From positions 124,001 to 188,000 of the forward strand of contig NZ_JAAGOB010000002.1 of the NCBI RefSeq assembly GCF_010550695.1: a DNA stretch of 64,000 bases, read 5' to 3'. Under the pieces are notes generated by a model that had not been told where the DNA came from, ran no database searches, and worked only from the letters and a program-made list of their open reading frames with translations. The position numbers and the translations under genes are program-made. Positions 1-7,549 of the stretch are shown here, piece by piece (within the stretch, counting starts at the first letter, position 1; each line of letters starts with the position of its first letter). Source of the DNA: Phytoactinopolyspora alkaliphila. GTDB taxonomy: Bacteria > Actinomycetota > Actinomycetes > Jiangellales > Jiangellaceae.

Positions 1-1572
1 CGGGTCGAGGGTCTCTTCGACACCGGTGACGCCGTCCCGGACTGCGGCGATCTGGTCGCGCTGCCACAGCTGGATGATCGGAGCTTCCTCCGCCACGATC
101 CGGGTGGCGTCTTCGATCGCCGCGACCCGGGCATCCTGGTCGGTGTCAGTACGGATCACCTCGATGAGCTGGTCCATCTCATCGTTGCTGTATCCGTAGT
201 TGAGGAAGTTCTCCGTGTGGAAGAACGGCACGATGTAGTTCGACGCGTCCGGGAAGTCCGGGAACCAGCCCAGGTCGAAGGCGTCCATGCTGCCGTCCGA
301 GAACACCGTGGAGTACTGGCCCCAGGACAGCTGCTCGAGGGTGACGTCGAACAGGCCGCTGTCTTCCAGCTGCCGCTCGATCTCGCCGTACATGTCGCCG
401 ATCTCGGCGCCGTAGCGGTCCGGCATCCACCACAGGTCGAAGGAGACCGGGGTCTCGACGCCGGCGTCGGCGAGGATCTGCTCCGCCGCGGCGACGTCGG
501 GCTCACCGTACTGCTCCTGGAACGACGGGACGTGACCCGCGACGCCCTCCGGCACCGGGCCGTACAGCGGCGTCACCGTGCCGCGGTAGACGGACTCGGC
601 GATGGCATCCCGGTCGATGATCTGGGCGATCGCCTGCCGCACGGCCGGCTCGTCGAACGGCTCCCGGCTGACCTGGAGCACCATGTAGTTGATCTCGGTG
701 CCTTCACCGACCACCACGTTGACGCCGCGGTCGGCGCCGTTCTCCTCGAGGTCGGCGATGTCGGTCACGGACAGGCTGCGGTAGGCGATCATCACCTCGC
801 CCTCTTCGATGGCCTGCTTCAGCGCGGACTCCTGCTGGTAGAACTGGAGCAGGACACCGCTGTTGTTGAGCGGGCGGTCGCCGGAGTAGTTCGCGTTGAT
901 GCCCAGCTGGATCTGCTGGGTGACGTCGAACGACTCGATCGTGTACGGACCGGAGCCGAACGCCTGATCGTTGGGCTGCAGGGCGTCCGCCGGGTAGGAC
1001 ATCGGGACGATCGACGCGGCCGCCGTGGTCAGGATGTAGGGCAAGGTCGCGTCAGCAGTCGACAGGTTGAACACCACGGTGGACTCATCGGTGGCCTCGA
1101 CGCTCTCGATCGTGGCCAGCAGCTCCCAGCCGCCCGACTCGTGCTCGATGGCCTTCTGCCGCTCGATGGAGTGCACGACGTTCTCGGCGGTCAGCTCGCT
1201 GCCGTCGGAGAACAGCAGGCCGCTCTTAAGCGTGCAGCTGTAGGTGGTGTCGTCGACCCAGTCGCAGCTCTCGGCCGCGTCCGGCTGGGGGTCCGTCTCA
1301 CCGAGCGGCACCGCGAGCAGCCGCTGGTAGACGTTGTAGGCGATGTTCCAGGACGGCTTGTCGTAGGCGCCAGCCGGGTCGACGTTGGTAACGGTGTCGG
1401 TCGTGCCGAGCACGATGGGCAGCTCCGAGGTGGGCTCTTCGACATCCGCGTCGTCGCCATTGGCGGCGCCGTTGGCGTCAGCCGGTTCCTCGTCGTCTCC
1501 ACCGCATGCTGCCAACACGAGCGCGCCCGCCGCCGCGAGTGCGGCCGCGGCTCTGAACCTCCGTGTGCGCAT
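1..1572 (-). CDS. ABC transporter substrate-binding lipoprotein, family 5 (partial)
   Basis: Extracellular solute-binding lipoprotein of the DppA/OppA (SBP_bac_5) family, which delivers peptides or other amines to an ABC importer. The ATG at 1572 has an AGGTGG ribosome-binding site. A signal peptide with lipobox 'LVLAAC' places the lipidated Cys at residue 23, followed by an acidic Gly/Asp/Glu linker. About 524 codons are visible, and the C-terminus and stop lie beyond the left edge. It is transcribed divergently from the hydroxyproline operon across a palindrome-rich gap, so the two may be co-regulated. A peptide or hydroxyproline-derivative ligand is inferred only from that position. Its permease and ATPase genes are not in the window. 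Confidence 0.9.
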   Translation of the reverse strand, partial: MRTRRFRAAAALAAAGALVLAACGGDDEEPADANGAANGDDADVEEPTSELPIVLGTTDTVTNVDPAGAYDKPSWNIAYNVYQRLLAVPLGETDPQPDAAESCDWVDDTTYSCTLKSGLLFSDGSELTAENVVHSIERQKAIEHESGGWELLATIESVEATDESTVVFNLSTADATLPYILTTAAASIVPMSYPADALQPNDQAFGSGPYTIESFDVTQQIQLGINANYSGDRPLNNSGVLLQFYQQESALKQAIEEGEVMIAYRSLSVTDIADLEENGADRGVNVVVGEGTEINYMVLQVSREPFDEPAVRQAIAQIIDRDAIAESVYRGTVTPLYGPVPEGVAGHVPSFQEQYGEPDVAAAEQILADAGVETPVSFDLWWMPDRYGAEIGDMYGEIERQLEDSGLFDVTLEQLSWGQYSTVFSDGSMDAFDLGWFPDFPDASNYIVPFFHTENFLNYGYSNDEMDQLIEVIRTDTDQDARVAAIEDATRIVAEEAPIIQLWQRDQIAAVRDGVTGVEETLDP

Positions 1573-1694
1573 TAGGTCCACCTCGATGTTCTAGGAGTGT
1601 GGCCGCCATCGTGACGGCTGGGGTGTTTCTCGGCAGGTTAGTCGCTTCATGACCCCGTGTGCGATGGACCGAGATCCCACTCAGGTAACGATCC

Positions 1695-1733
1695 GGTCAC
1701 GCCGGGTGACCCCTTCCGTCACGTGACGGAAGG
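1695..1733. promoter_or_regulatory. Operator array of two adjacent dyads in the divergent promoter region
   Basis: Positions 1712-1733 form a perfect 22-bp palindrome with no loop, centred on CAC|GTG. Directly beside it, 1695-1711 is GGTCAC-N5-GTGACC. The half-site GTCAC/GTGAC therefore occurs four times in 39 bp between the divergent binding-protein gene and the hydroxyproline operon. A loop-less dyad fits a dimeric repressor site better than a terminator. The GntR/FCD protein encoded at 14304 is the obvious candidate regulator, but nothing in the sequence proves the pairing. Confidence 0.55.
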
Positions 1734-1802
1734 ACCCCCGACCGGGGTTCGACGTATGTGGTGAACTGGCCCGAAGGCGCTGTCAGCAGCGCTGAAATGT
1801 GA

Positions 1803-1808
1803 CATATT
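1803..1808 (+). promoter_or_regulatory. Candidate -10 box for a leaderless transcript
   Basis: CATATT lies six bases before the GTG start at 1815, and there is no ribosome-binding site between them. This is the usual spacing for leaderless actinobacterial mRNAs. The -35 region (TGTCAG near 1781) is weak, so a regulator may be needed. Confidence 0.4.
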
Positions 1809-1814
1809 GCGCCT

Positions 1815-2960
1815 GTGCCTGCCAGCCCTTCCGCAGACGTGATCGTCATCGGCGCGGGCGTCGTCGGCGCCTCGTGCGCGTGGTACGCCGCACGCGCGGG
1901 GCTGAAGGTGACGGTCGTGGACCGCGGCGCCGTCGCCGGCGGGACCACCGGTGCCGGCGAGGGGAACATCCTCGTCTCCGACAAGCCCGCGGGCCACGAA
2001 CTCGATCTGGCGCGGCTGTCCTCCGGCTTGTGGGCGCAGGCGCATGCCGAGGTCGGAGGTTTCGAGTACCAGCGCAAAGGGGGCTTGGTCGTGGCGGAGT
2101 CCGAGGCCGAGCACGCCGGACTCCTGGCCACGGCCGCCGGTCAGCAGGCAGTGGGCGTGGAGACCGTCGTCGTCCCCGCGCAGGATCTGCCGGAGCACGA
2201 ACCGCACCTCGCCCGCGATCTTGCCGGCGGCGTCTACTACGCGCAGGATGCCCAGGTGCAGCCGATGCTGGCGGCGGCCAGGCTGCTCGCCGATGCACGC
2301 GCCCATGGCGCGCAGGTCCGCACCGGAGTCGAGGTGACGGGCATGCTCCGGGCCGGAGACCGGGTGACCGGAGTCCGCACCGCCGAGGGCGATCTCCCGG
2401 CCGGCGCCGTCGTGAACGCGGCCGGCACCTGGGGCGGCGAGGTGGCGGCGATGGGCGGAGTGCGCCTGCCGATCCTTCCCCGGCGCGGGTTCATCCTGGT
2501 CACCGAACCGCTGCCGCGCATGGTCCGGCACAAGGTGTACGCGGCCGGGTATGTGTCCGACGTGGCGAGCGACGACTCCGGTCTGCACACGTCACCGGTC
2601 GTCGAGGGGACCGAGGCCGGGCCGGTCCTGATCGGATCGAGCCGGGAACGCGTCGGGTTCGATCGCGCCATGTCCGTCGGCATCCTCAGCCGGCTCGCGG
2701 CACACGCCGTCCGGCTGTTCCCCGTGCTGACCGCGGTCAAGGTGATCCGGGCCTACCGGGGCTTCCGTCCGTACTGCCCGGATCACCTTCCCGTGCTCGG
2801 TCCGGACGCCCGGGCCCCAGGTCTCCTGCACGCGTGCGGGCACGAAGGCGCGGGAGTCTGCCTGGCGCCCGCTTCTGGCCACGTCATCGCCATGGCGCTC
2901 ACCGGCCAGGCCAGCCCCGTGGACCCGCATCCGTTCCGCCCGGAGCGATTCGATGAGTGA
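1815..2960 (+). CDS. FAD-dependent oxidoreductase, DAO family (D-hydroxyproline dehydrogenase catalytic subunit)
   Basis: A 381-residue flavoprotein of the D-amino-acid-oxidase/sarcosine-oxidase-beta fold (PF01266). The dinucleotide-binding motif GAGVVG is at residues 13-18, and the C-terminus shows the family's RAYRGFRPYCPDHLP and GHEGAGVCLAPASG blocks. In clusters of this composition the protein oxidises cis-4-hydroxy-D-proline to 1-pyrroline-4-hydroxy-2-carboxylate and passes electrons to the two iron-sulfur partners encoded next. The GTG at 1815 follows a plausible -10 box without a Shine-Dalgarno. The end overlaps the next gene by 8 bp. A different secondary amine or D-amino acid substrate is possible, but the neighbouring epimerase and deaminase make hydroxyproline most likely. 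Confidence 0.85.
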   Translation: MPASPSADVIVIGAGVVGASCAWYAARAGLKVTVVDRGAVAGGTTGAGEGNILVSDKPAGHELDLARLSSGLWAQAHAEVGGFEYQRKGGLVVAESEAEHAGLLATAAGQQAVGVETVVVPAQDLPEHEPHLARDLAGGVYYAQDAQVQPMLAAARLLADARAHGAQVRTGVEVTGMLRAGDRVTGVRTAEGDLPAGAVVNAAGTWGGEVAAMGGVRLPILPRRGFILVTEPLPRMVRHKVYAAGYVSDVASDDSGLHTSPVVEGTEAGPVLIGSSRERVGFDRAMSVGILSRLAAHAVRLFPVLTAVKVIRAYRGFRPYCPDHLPVLGPDARAPGLLHACGHEGAGVCLAPASGHVIAMALTGQASPVDPHPFRPERFDE

Positions 2961-3225
2961 CGTCTTCGACTTCGACGGCCGGGCCGTGCCGTTCAGCGCG
3001 GGGCAGAGCGTGGGCGCCGCGCTCGTGGCGGCCGGGATCCTCTCCTGGCGCACCACGCGGGCAGGCCACCGGCCGCGAGGCATCTTCTGCGGGATCGGCG
3101 TCTGCTTTGACTGCCTCGTCACGGTCGACGGGGCGCCGAACCAGCGCGCCTGCCTCACCACGGCGCGAGGCGGCATGCGGGTACGTGCCCAGGAAGGAGA
3201 CGGCCATGCCGGACTGGACACTTGA
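2953..3225 (+). CDS. (2Fe-2S)-binding small subunit of hydroxyproline dehydrogenase
   Basis: A 90-residue ferredoxin-like protein (Fer2_4 type) with ligands C46, C51, C54 and C67 in a C-x4-C-x2-C-x12-C pattern. Such stand-alone [2Fe-2S] subunits accompany DAO-type and HcnB-type flavoproteins in multisubunit amine and D-hydroxyproline dehydrogenases, acting as an electron relay. It overlaps the upstream flavoprotein by 8 bp and the downstream large subunit by 20 bp. This implies translational coupling and 1:1:1 assembly. Confidence 0.85.
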   Translation: MSDVFDFDGRAVPFSAGQSVGAALVAAGILSWRTTRAGHRPRGIFCGIGVCFDCLVTVDGAPNQRACLTTARGGMRVRAQEGDGHAGLDT

Positions 3226-4657
3226 CGTGGCGGTGGTCGGTGCCGGTCCTGCCGGCCTCGCGGCGGCCGCCGCTGCCGCCCACACGGGTACGCGGGTGGG
3301 GGTCGTGGACAACGGCCGCCGGCCTGGTGGGCAGTTCTGGCGGCACCCGGTGCACCGCGGGCACGAGGTCGCGGACCTGCAGCACGACGTGCACACCTTC
3401 GCCGCGCTCGCGCCCGCCCTGCACTCGGTCACGTACCTCTCCGTCCACGACGTCTGGTCCGTGGCCAGGACGGACGGCGGGTTCACCATCCGTGCGCTGC
3501 ACCAGGACGCCGAGGTCACGGTCCACGCCCGGACACTCGTACTGGCCACCGGCGCCTACGACCGGCAGCTTCCCTTCCCCGGCTGGGACCTGCCGGGCGT
3601 CTATACCGCGGGCGGCGCGCAGGCGCTACTCAAAGGGCACCAGGTGGCCGTAGGCCCACGGGTGGTTGTCGGGGGGACCGGGCCGTTCCTGCTGCCGGTC
3701 GCGGCCGGGCTGGCGCGGCGCGGCGCACACGTGCGCGGGGTGTTCGAGGCGAATCGTACGGCGGGCTGGCTGCGTCACCTTCCGGCTGTAACCGGGGCGG
3801 GAGCCAAGGCGGCCGAAGCCACCGGCTACGCGGCCACGCTGGCTCGGCACCGGGTGCCGTATCGCGGCTCGCACGCCGTCGTCGCCGCCCACGGAGACGG
3901 CCACGTGGAAGCGGTGACCGTCGCCCGCCTCAACAGGGACTGGTCGGTGCGGCCGGGATCCGAGCGTACGGTCGCATGCGACGCCGTCGCCGTGGGCTGG
4001 GGGTTCACGCCACGGCTCGAGCTGCCCCTGGCGCTGGGCTGCGCCACGCGTGTGGATGTCGACGGCTCAGTGGTCGTCGATGTCGACCACCGCCAGGCGA
4101 GCAGCGTCCCGGGTGTCTATGTCGCCGGCGAAGCGACCGGCGTCGGCGGTGCCGCGCTCGCCGTCCTCGAGGGCGAGATCGCCGGGCTCGCGGCCACCAG
4201 CCTTCCCACGCACCATCTGCTCCGGCACCGAGCCGCCCTGCGGCGTTTCGCCGCGGCCATGCATGCGGTTCATCCGGTACGGGACGGCTGGCAAGATTGG
4301 CTCTCGCCGGAGACCGTCGTCTGCCGGTGTGAGGAGGTCACCGTCTCCTCCATCCGGTCAGCCGTGCACCAGCTCGGAGCCACGGACGCCCGGTCGGTGA
4401 AGCTCATGTGCCGGGCGGGCATGGGCTGGTGCCAGGGACGGATCTGCGGCTTCCCGGCCGGCGTCATCGCGGCGGCCGAGACCGGCAGGCCGGCGGACCT
4501 TCGGGGCCTTTCCGAGCGCCCGATCGCCGTACCGATTCCGCTCGGCGTCCTCGCCGCGGCGCACGAGGATCACCCCGGGACCGCCCGGACACTAGCGCGG
4601 ACGTCCGGCGCAGCAGGCGCCGAGGACGACCCACCACGAAGGGAACACAAGGGATGA
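3206..4657 (+). CDS. FAD/NAD-dependent oxidoreductase with BFD-like [2Fe-2S] domain (dehydrogenase alpha-type subunit)
   Basis: A 483-residue pyridine-nucleotide-disulfide-oxidoreductase-like subunit. GAGPAG lies at residues 12-17 and a second dinucleotide-binding region (VVVGGTGPF) in the middle. A C-terminal BFD-like cluster domain carries C373, C375, C402, C409 and C414. It resembles the HcnB/OoxA large subunits that, with a DAO subunit and a small [2Fe-2S] protein, make the membrane-associated D-hydroxyproline dehydrogenase. The ATG at 3206 was chosen because of the strong AGGAAGGAGA site just upstream. An earlier in-frame start would run through the small-subunit gene. The stop overlaps the next ATG (ATGA). 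Confidence 0.85.
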   Translation: MPDWTLDVAVVGAGPAGLAAAAAAAHTGTRVGVVDNGRRPGGQFWRHPVHRGHEVADLQHDVHTFAALAPALHSVTYLSVHDVWSVARTDGGFTIRALHQDAEVTVHARTLVLATGAYDRQLPFPGWDLPGVYTAGGAQALLKGHQVAVGPRVVVGGTGPFLLPVAAGLARRGAHVRGVFEANRTAGWLRHLPAVTGAGAKAAEATGYAATLARHRVPYRGSHAVVAAHGDGHVEAVTVARLNRDWSVRPGSERTVACDAVAVGWGFTPRLELPLALGCATRVDVDGSVVVDVDHRQASSVPGVYVAGEATGVGGAALAVLEGEIAGLAATSLPTHHLLRHRAALRRFAAAMHAVHPVRDGWQDWLSPETVVCRCEEVTVSSIRSAVHQLGATDARSVKLMCRAGMGWCQGRICGFPAGVIAAAETGRPADLRGLSERPIAVPIPLGVLAAAHEDHPGTARTLARTSGAAGAEDDPPRREHKG

Positions 4658-5547
4658 CAGCTTCGGACCGCACACCCTGGCACGGTGTCATCGTCGCCAC
4701 TGCACTGCCGTTCCGGGACGATCTCGGCGTCGACCTGGACCGGTTCGCCGAGCACGTGCGATGGCTGGCGGAGAACGGCTGCGACGGTGTCTGCCCGAAC
4801 GGTTCGCTGGGCGAGTACCAGGTCCTCACCGACGACGAGCGGGCGGCCGTCATCCGTACCGCCGTCGACGCGGCACCGGAGGGCTTCACAGTGATGGCGG
4901 GCGTCGGCGCGTACGGAGCCCGGGAATCGCGACGCTGGGCCGACCAGGCGGCCGAGGCTGGTGCCCAGGTAGTGCTCGCGCTGCCGCCGAACTCCTACCG
5001 AGGTGACCGCCGGGCCGTCGTCGATCACTACCAGCAAGTCGCGGCGGCCGGCTTGCCGGTCTGTGCCTACAACAACCCCATCGACACGAAGATCGACCTG
5101 ACCCCGGATCTGCTTGCCGAGCTGCATCAGCAGGGCCTGATCGTGGGGGTCAAGGAGTTCACCGGCGACCCGCGGCGCGGCTACGAGATCGCTGAGCTCG
5201 CCCCCGGCCTCGACGTGCTGGTCGGCACCGACGACTCCGTGGTGGAGATGGGGCTCGCCGGCGCCAAGGGATGGATCGCCGGCTTCCCCAACTCGCTGCC
5301 CCAGCCGTGCGTCGAGCTGTACCGAGCCACCATGGAACACGACCTGGACACCGCACTGCCGCTGTACCGGAAGCTGCACAAGCTGCTCAGATGGGACTAC
5401 CGTACGGAATTCGTGCAGGCCATCAAGGTATCGATGGAAGTCATGGGCCGGTACGGCGGGCCCTGCCGGCCGCCGCGGCAGCCGCTGCTTTCAGAACAGG
5501 CCGCCGAGGTCCGCCGCGAGACCGAACGCTGCGCCCCCTCCCAATGA
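4654..5547 (+). CDS. DapA-family aldolase/deaminase (1-pyrroline-4-hydroxy-2-carboxylate deaminase)
   Basis: A 297-residue member of the dihydrodipicolinate synthase/N-acetylneuraminate lyase superfamily. The Schiff-base lysine is K167 (GVKEFTGD) and the catalytic Tyr is Y139 (AYNNP), at the standard 28-residue spacing. In hydroxyproline clusters this family deaminates and dehydrates 1-pyrroline-4-hydroxy-2-carboxylate to 2-oxoglutarate semialdehyde. The start overlaps the previous stop (ATGA), and the stop lies in a long hairpin. By sequence alone it could be another DapA-type aldolase. The racemase and dehydrogenase neighbours decide the assignment. No semialdehyde dehydrogenase is present in the window. 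Confidence 0.8.
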   Translation: MTASDRTPWHGVIVATALPFRDDLGVDLDRFAEHVRWLAENGCDGVCPNGSLGEYQVLTDDERAAVIRTAVDAAPEGFTVMAGVGAYGARESRRWADQAAEAGAQVVLALPPNSYRGDRRAVVDHYQQVAAAGLPVCAYNNPIDTKIDLTPDLLAELHQQGLIVGVKEFTGDPRRGYEIAELAPGLDVLVGTDDSVVEMGLAGAKGWIAGFPNSLPQPCVELYRATMEHDLDTALPLYRKLHKLLRWDYRTEFVQAIKVSMEVMGRYGGPCRPPRQPLLSEQAAEVRRETERCAPSQ

Positions 5548-5594
5548 TCATCGACGATTGATCGTGTCATAGCACGGTCAATCGTCGATGATCA
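5545..5594 (+). terminator. Long hairpin overlapping a stop codon inside the hydroxyproline operon
   Basis: Arms 5545-5566 and 5573-5594 pair over 22 bp with one G-U-type mismatch around a 6-base loop. The stem begins at the TGA of the deaminase gene and ends 30 bases before the epimerase start. There is no U-tract, as is usual for actinobacterial terminators. It may end the upstream transcript, protect its 3' end, or set the ratio of the dehydrogenase genes to the epimerase and transporter genes. Confidence 0.6.
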
Positions 5595-5624
5595 CGGGGA
5601 AGGGGCGGGAGAAAGGAGCAGGCG

Positions 5625-6626
5625 ATGCGAACCAGCCGGGTCTTCCACGCCGTGGACTCGCACACCGAGGGCATGCCCACCAGAGTGATCACCGGTGGGG
5701 TCGGCACGCTGCCGGGAGCGACGATGTTCGAGCGGCGGCAGTGGTTCGTCGAGAACATGGACGCAGTACGCAGGCTCCTCGTGAACGAGCCGCGGGGCCA
5801 CGCTGCGATGAGCGGCGCCATCCTGCAGCCGCCGACGCGGCCGGACGCCGATGCCGGGGTTCTGTTCATCGAGGTCTCAGGGTGCCTGCCGATGTGCGGA
5901 CACGGCACCATCGGAGTCGCCACCGTCCTGGTGGAGACGGGCATCGTCGCGGTCACCGAGCCGGTGACCACCATCCGGCTCGACACCCCGGCGGGCCTGG
6001 TGGTCGCGCAGGTGGCGGTGCGCGACGGCGCGGCCGAGTCGGTGACCATCCGCAATGTGGCGTCCTTCAGTCACGAGCTCGACGCCACGGTAGACGTCCC
6101 CGGGTACGGCACCGTCCGCTACGACATCGCCTACGGCGGCAACTTCTACGCCATCCTCGACCTGGACCAGCTGGACATTCCGTTCGATCGGTCCGAGAAA
6201 CAGCGCATCCTCGACGCCGGCCTCGCGATCATGGACGCCGTCAATCAGCAGCGGCGCCCCGTGCATCCGGACAACCCGGCCATCGACGTCTGTCACCACG
6301 TGCAGTTCCTGGCTCCCGGCTCCACTGCCCGGCACTCCCGGCACGCCATGGCCATCCACCCCGGATGGTTCGACCGATCACCGTGCGGCACCGGAACGTC
6401 CGCACGGATGGCGCAACTGCATGCCCGGGGCGACCTGCCAATGGACACCGACTTCGTCAACGAGTCGTTCATCGGCACCCGCTTCGTCGGGAGGCTCGTG
6501 GACGAGACGACGGTGGCCGGAAGGCCGGCTGTGGTGCCGACGGTCACCGGCCGGGCATGGATCACCGGCACCGCGCAATACATGCTGGACCCGTCCGATC
6601 CGTTCCCCGAGGGCTTCCAGCTGTGA
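5625..6626 (+). CDS. 4-hydroxyproline 2-epimerase (proline racemase family)
   Basis: A 333-residue proline-racemase-fold enzyme. Both catalytic cysteines are present: C91 in MCGHGTIG and C254 in SPCGTGTSA. The two-Cys form catalyses C2 epimerisation, whereas trans-3-hydroxyproline dehydratases carry Thr at the second position. It should convert trans-4-hydroxy-L-proline to cis-4-hydroxy-D-proline, the substrate of the dehydrogenase encoded upstream. The ATG at 5625 has the site AAAGGAG. The stop overlaps the GTG of the permease gene (GTGA), tying enzyme and transporter translation together. Proline racemase itself is an alternative, but the pathway context argues against it. Confidence 0.88.
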   Translation: MRTSRVFHAVDSHTEGMPTRVITGGVGTLPGATMFERRQWFVENMDAVRRLLVNEPRGHAAMSGAILQPPTRPDADAGVLFIEVSGCLPMCGHGTIGVATVLVETGIVAVTEPVTTIRLDTPAGLVVAQVAVRDGAAESVTIRNVASFSHELDATVDVPGYGTVRYDIAYGGNFYAILDLDQLDIPFDRSEKQRILDAGLAIMDAVNQQRRPVHPDNPAIDVCHHVQFLAPGSTARHSRHAMAIHPGWFDRSPCGTGTSARMAQLHARGDLPMDTDFVNESFIGTRFVGRLVDETTVAGRPAVVPTVTGRAWITGTAQYMLDPSDPFPEGFQL

Positions 6627-7549
6627 CGCAGACTACCCGTCTCTCGGCCGCACGTTCCGGCGCACCACCGGGTGGCCGCGTTCGCGAGAGTGTCTCTGGC
6701 CGGAGGCCCGGCACCCGCCGTGCCGTGCACGTACTGGGCCGATTCGCCGTGCCCGCACTGCTGGCGGCCCTGTTCGCCGCGCCGCTGTGGTTCATGGTGA
6801 CCGGGTCGCTGCGACCGGCCGGGCTGCCGCCTCCACGGACGCTGGAGATCCTCCCGCCCGAGCCGACACTGGCGGCCTACACGCGGCTGCCCGAGCTGAT
6901 GCCCTTGTTCACCTACCTCGGCAACTCTGCCCTGGTGGTCGCGATCGCCGTTCCGGTCACCGTTGTCGTCGCCGGGCTCACCGGCTTCGGCATCCGGCTG
7001 CTGAGCCGCACTGCCCGCCGGCGGGTGCTCGTGGGACTTCTGGTGGTGCTCCTGGTACCGGTGACCGCCGTGTGGGCCACCCGGTTCGAGGTCTTCCGGC
7101 TGGCCGGGGTGGTCGACACGTTCATCCCGCTGCTGGCCCCGGCACTGCTGGCGGTGAGCCCGTTCCTCATCTTGCTCTATGCGTGGAGCTTCGGCGGAAT
7201 CCCGGAGAGCCAGCTCCAGGCAGCGCGCCTCGAGGGCGCAAGCTGGCTGGCGATCTGGCGGCGACTGGCCATGCCGCAGGTCCGTCCGGCCACGCTCGCG
7301 GTCGCCGTGCTCGCGTTCACCTTCCACTGGGCCAACTTCATCGACCCACTGCTCTACCTGCACAGCGGCGACCGCTACACGTTGCCGCTGGGACTGCAGT
7401 TCCTACGGCTGCTCAACCCGACGGACTGGCCGCTGCTCATGGCCGGATGCGTCATCGCCACCCTGCCGTGCGCAGTGGTCTTTCTCTTCGCGCAACGGAT
7501 TCTGTTGAGCGACGACCCCCTGGCCGCTCTTCGAGGAGGACGACGTTGA
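6623..7549 (+). CDS. Carbohydrate-type (CUT1) ABC transporter permease, MalG-like
   Basis: A 308-residue inner-membrane permease. A long polar N-terminus is followed by about six hydrophobic segments. The EAA-type loop that docks the ATPase is visible as QLQAARLEGASWLAIWRRLA, and the C-terminal segment is typical of MalG-like subunits. It starts at a GTG overlapping the epimerase stop and ends overlapping the TTG of the binding protein. A sugar-type importer embedded in a hydroxyproline operon is unusual, because known hydroxyproline transporters are mostly amino-acid-type ABC, symporter or TRAP systems. The substrate may be hydroxyproline, a betaine or a hydroxyproline glycoside. Confidence 0.85.
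   Translation: MTQTTRLSAARSGAPPGGRVRESVSGRRPGTRRAVHVLGRFAVPALLAALFAAPLWFMVTGSLRPAGLPPPRTLEILPPEPTLAAYTRLPELMPLFTYLGNSALVVAIAVPVTVVVAGLTGFGIRLLSRTARRRVLVGLLVVLLVPVTAVWATRFEVFRLAGVVDTFIPLLAPALLAVSPFLILLYAWSFGGIPESQLQAARLEGASWLAIWRRLAMPQVRPATLAVAVLAFTFHWANFIDPLLYLHSGDRYTLPLGLQFLRLLNPTDWPLLMAGCVIATLPCAVVFLFAQRILLSDDPLAALRGGRR

Noticed and set aside
217-1575. 452-codon plus-strand reading frame opposite the family 5 binding protein
   Set aside because: It is an antisense shadow caused by high GC. The minus-strand frame has a signal peptide, lipobox and family motifs, and this one has none.
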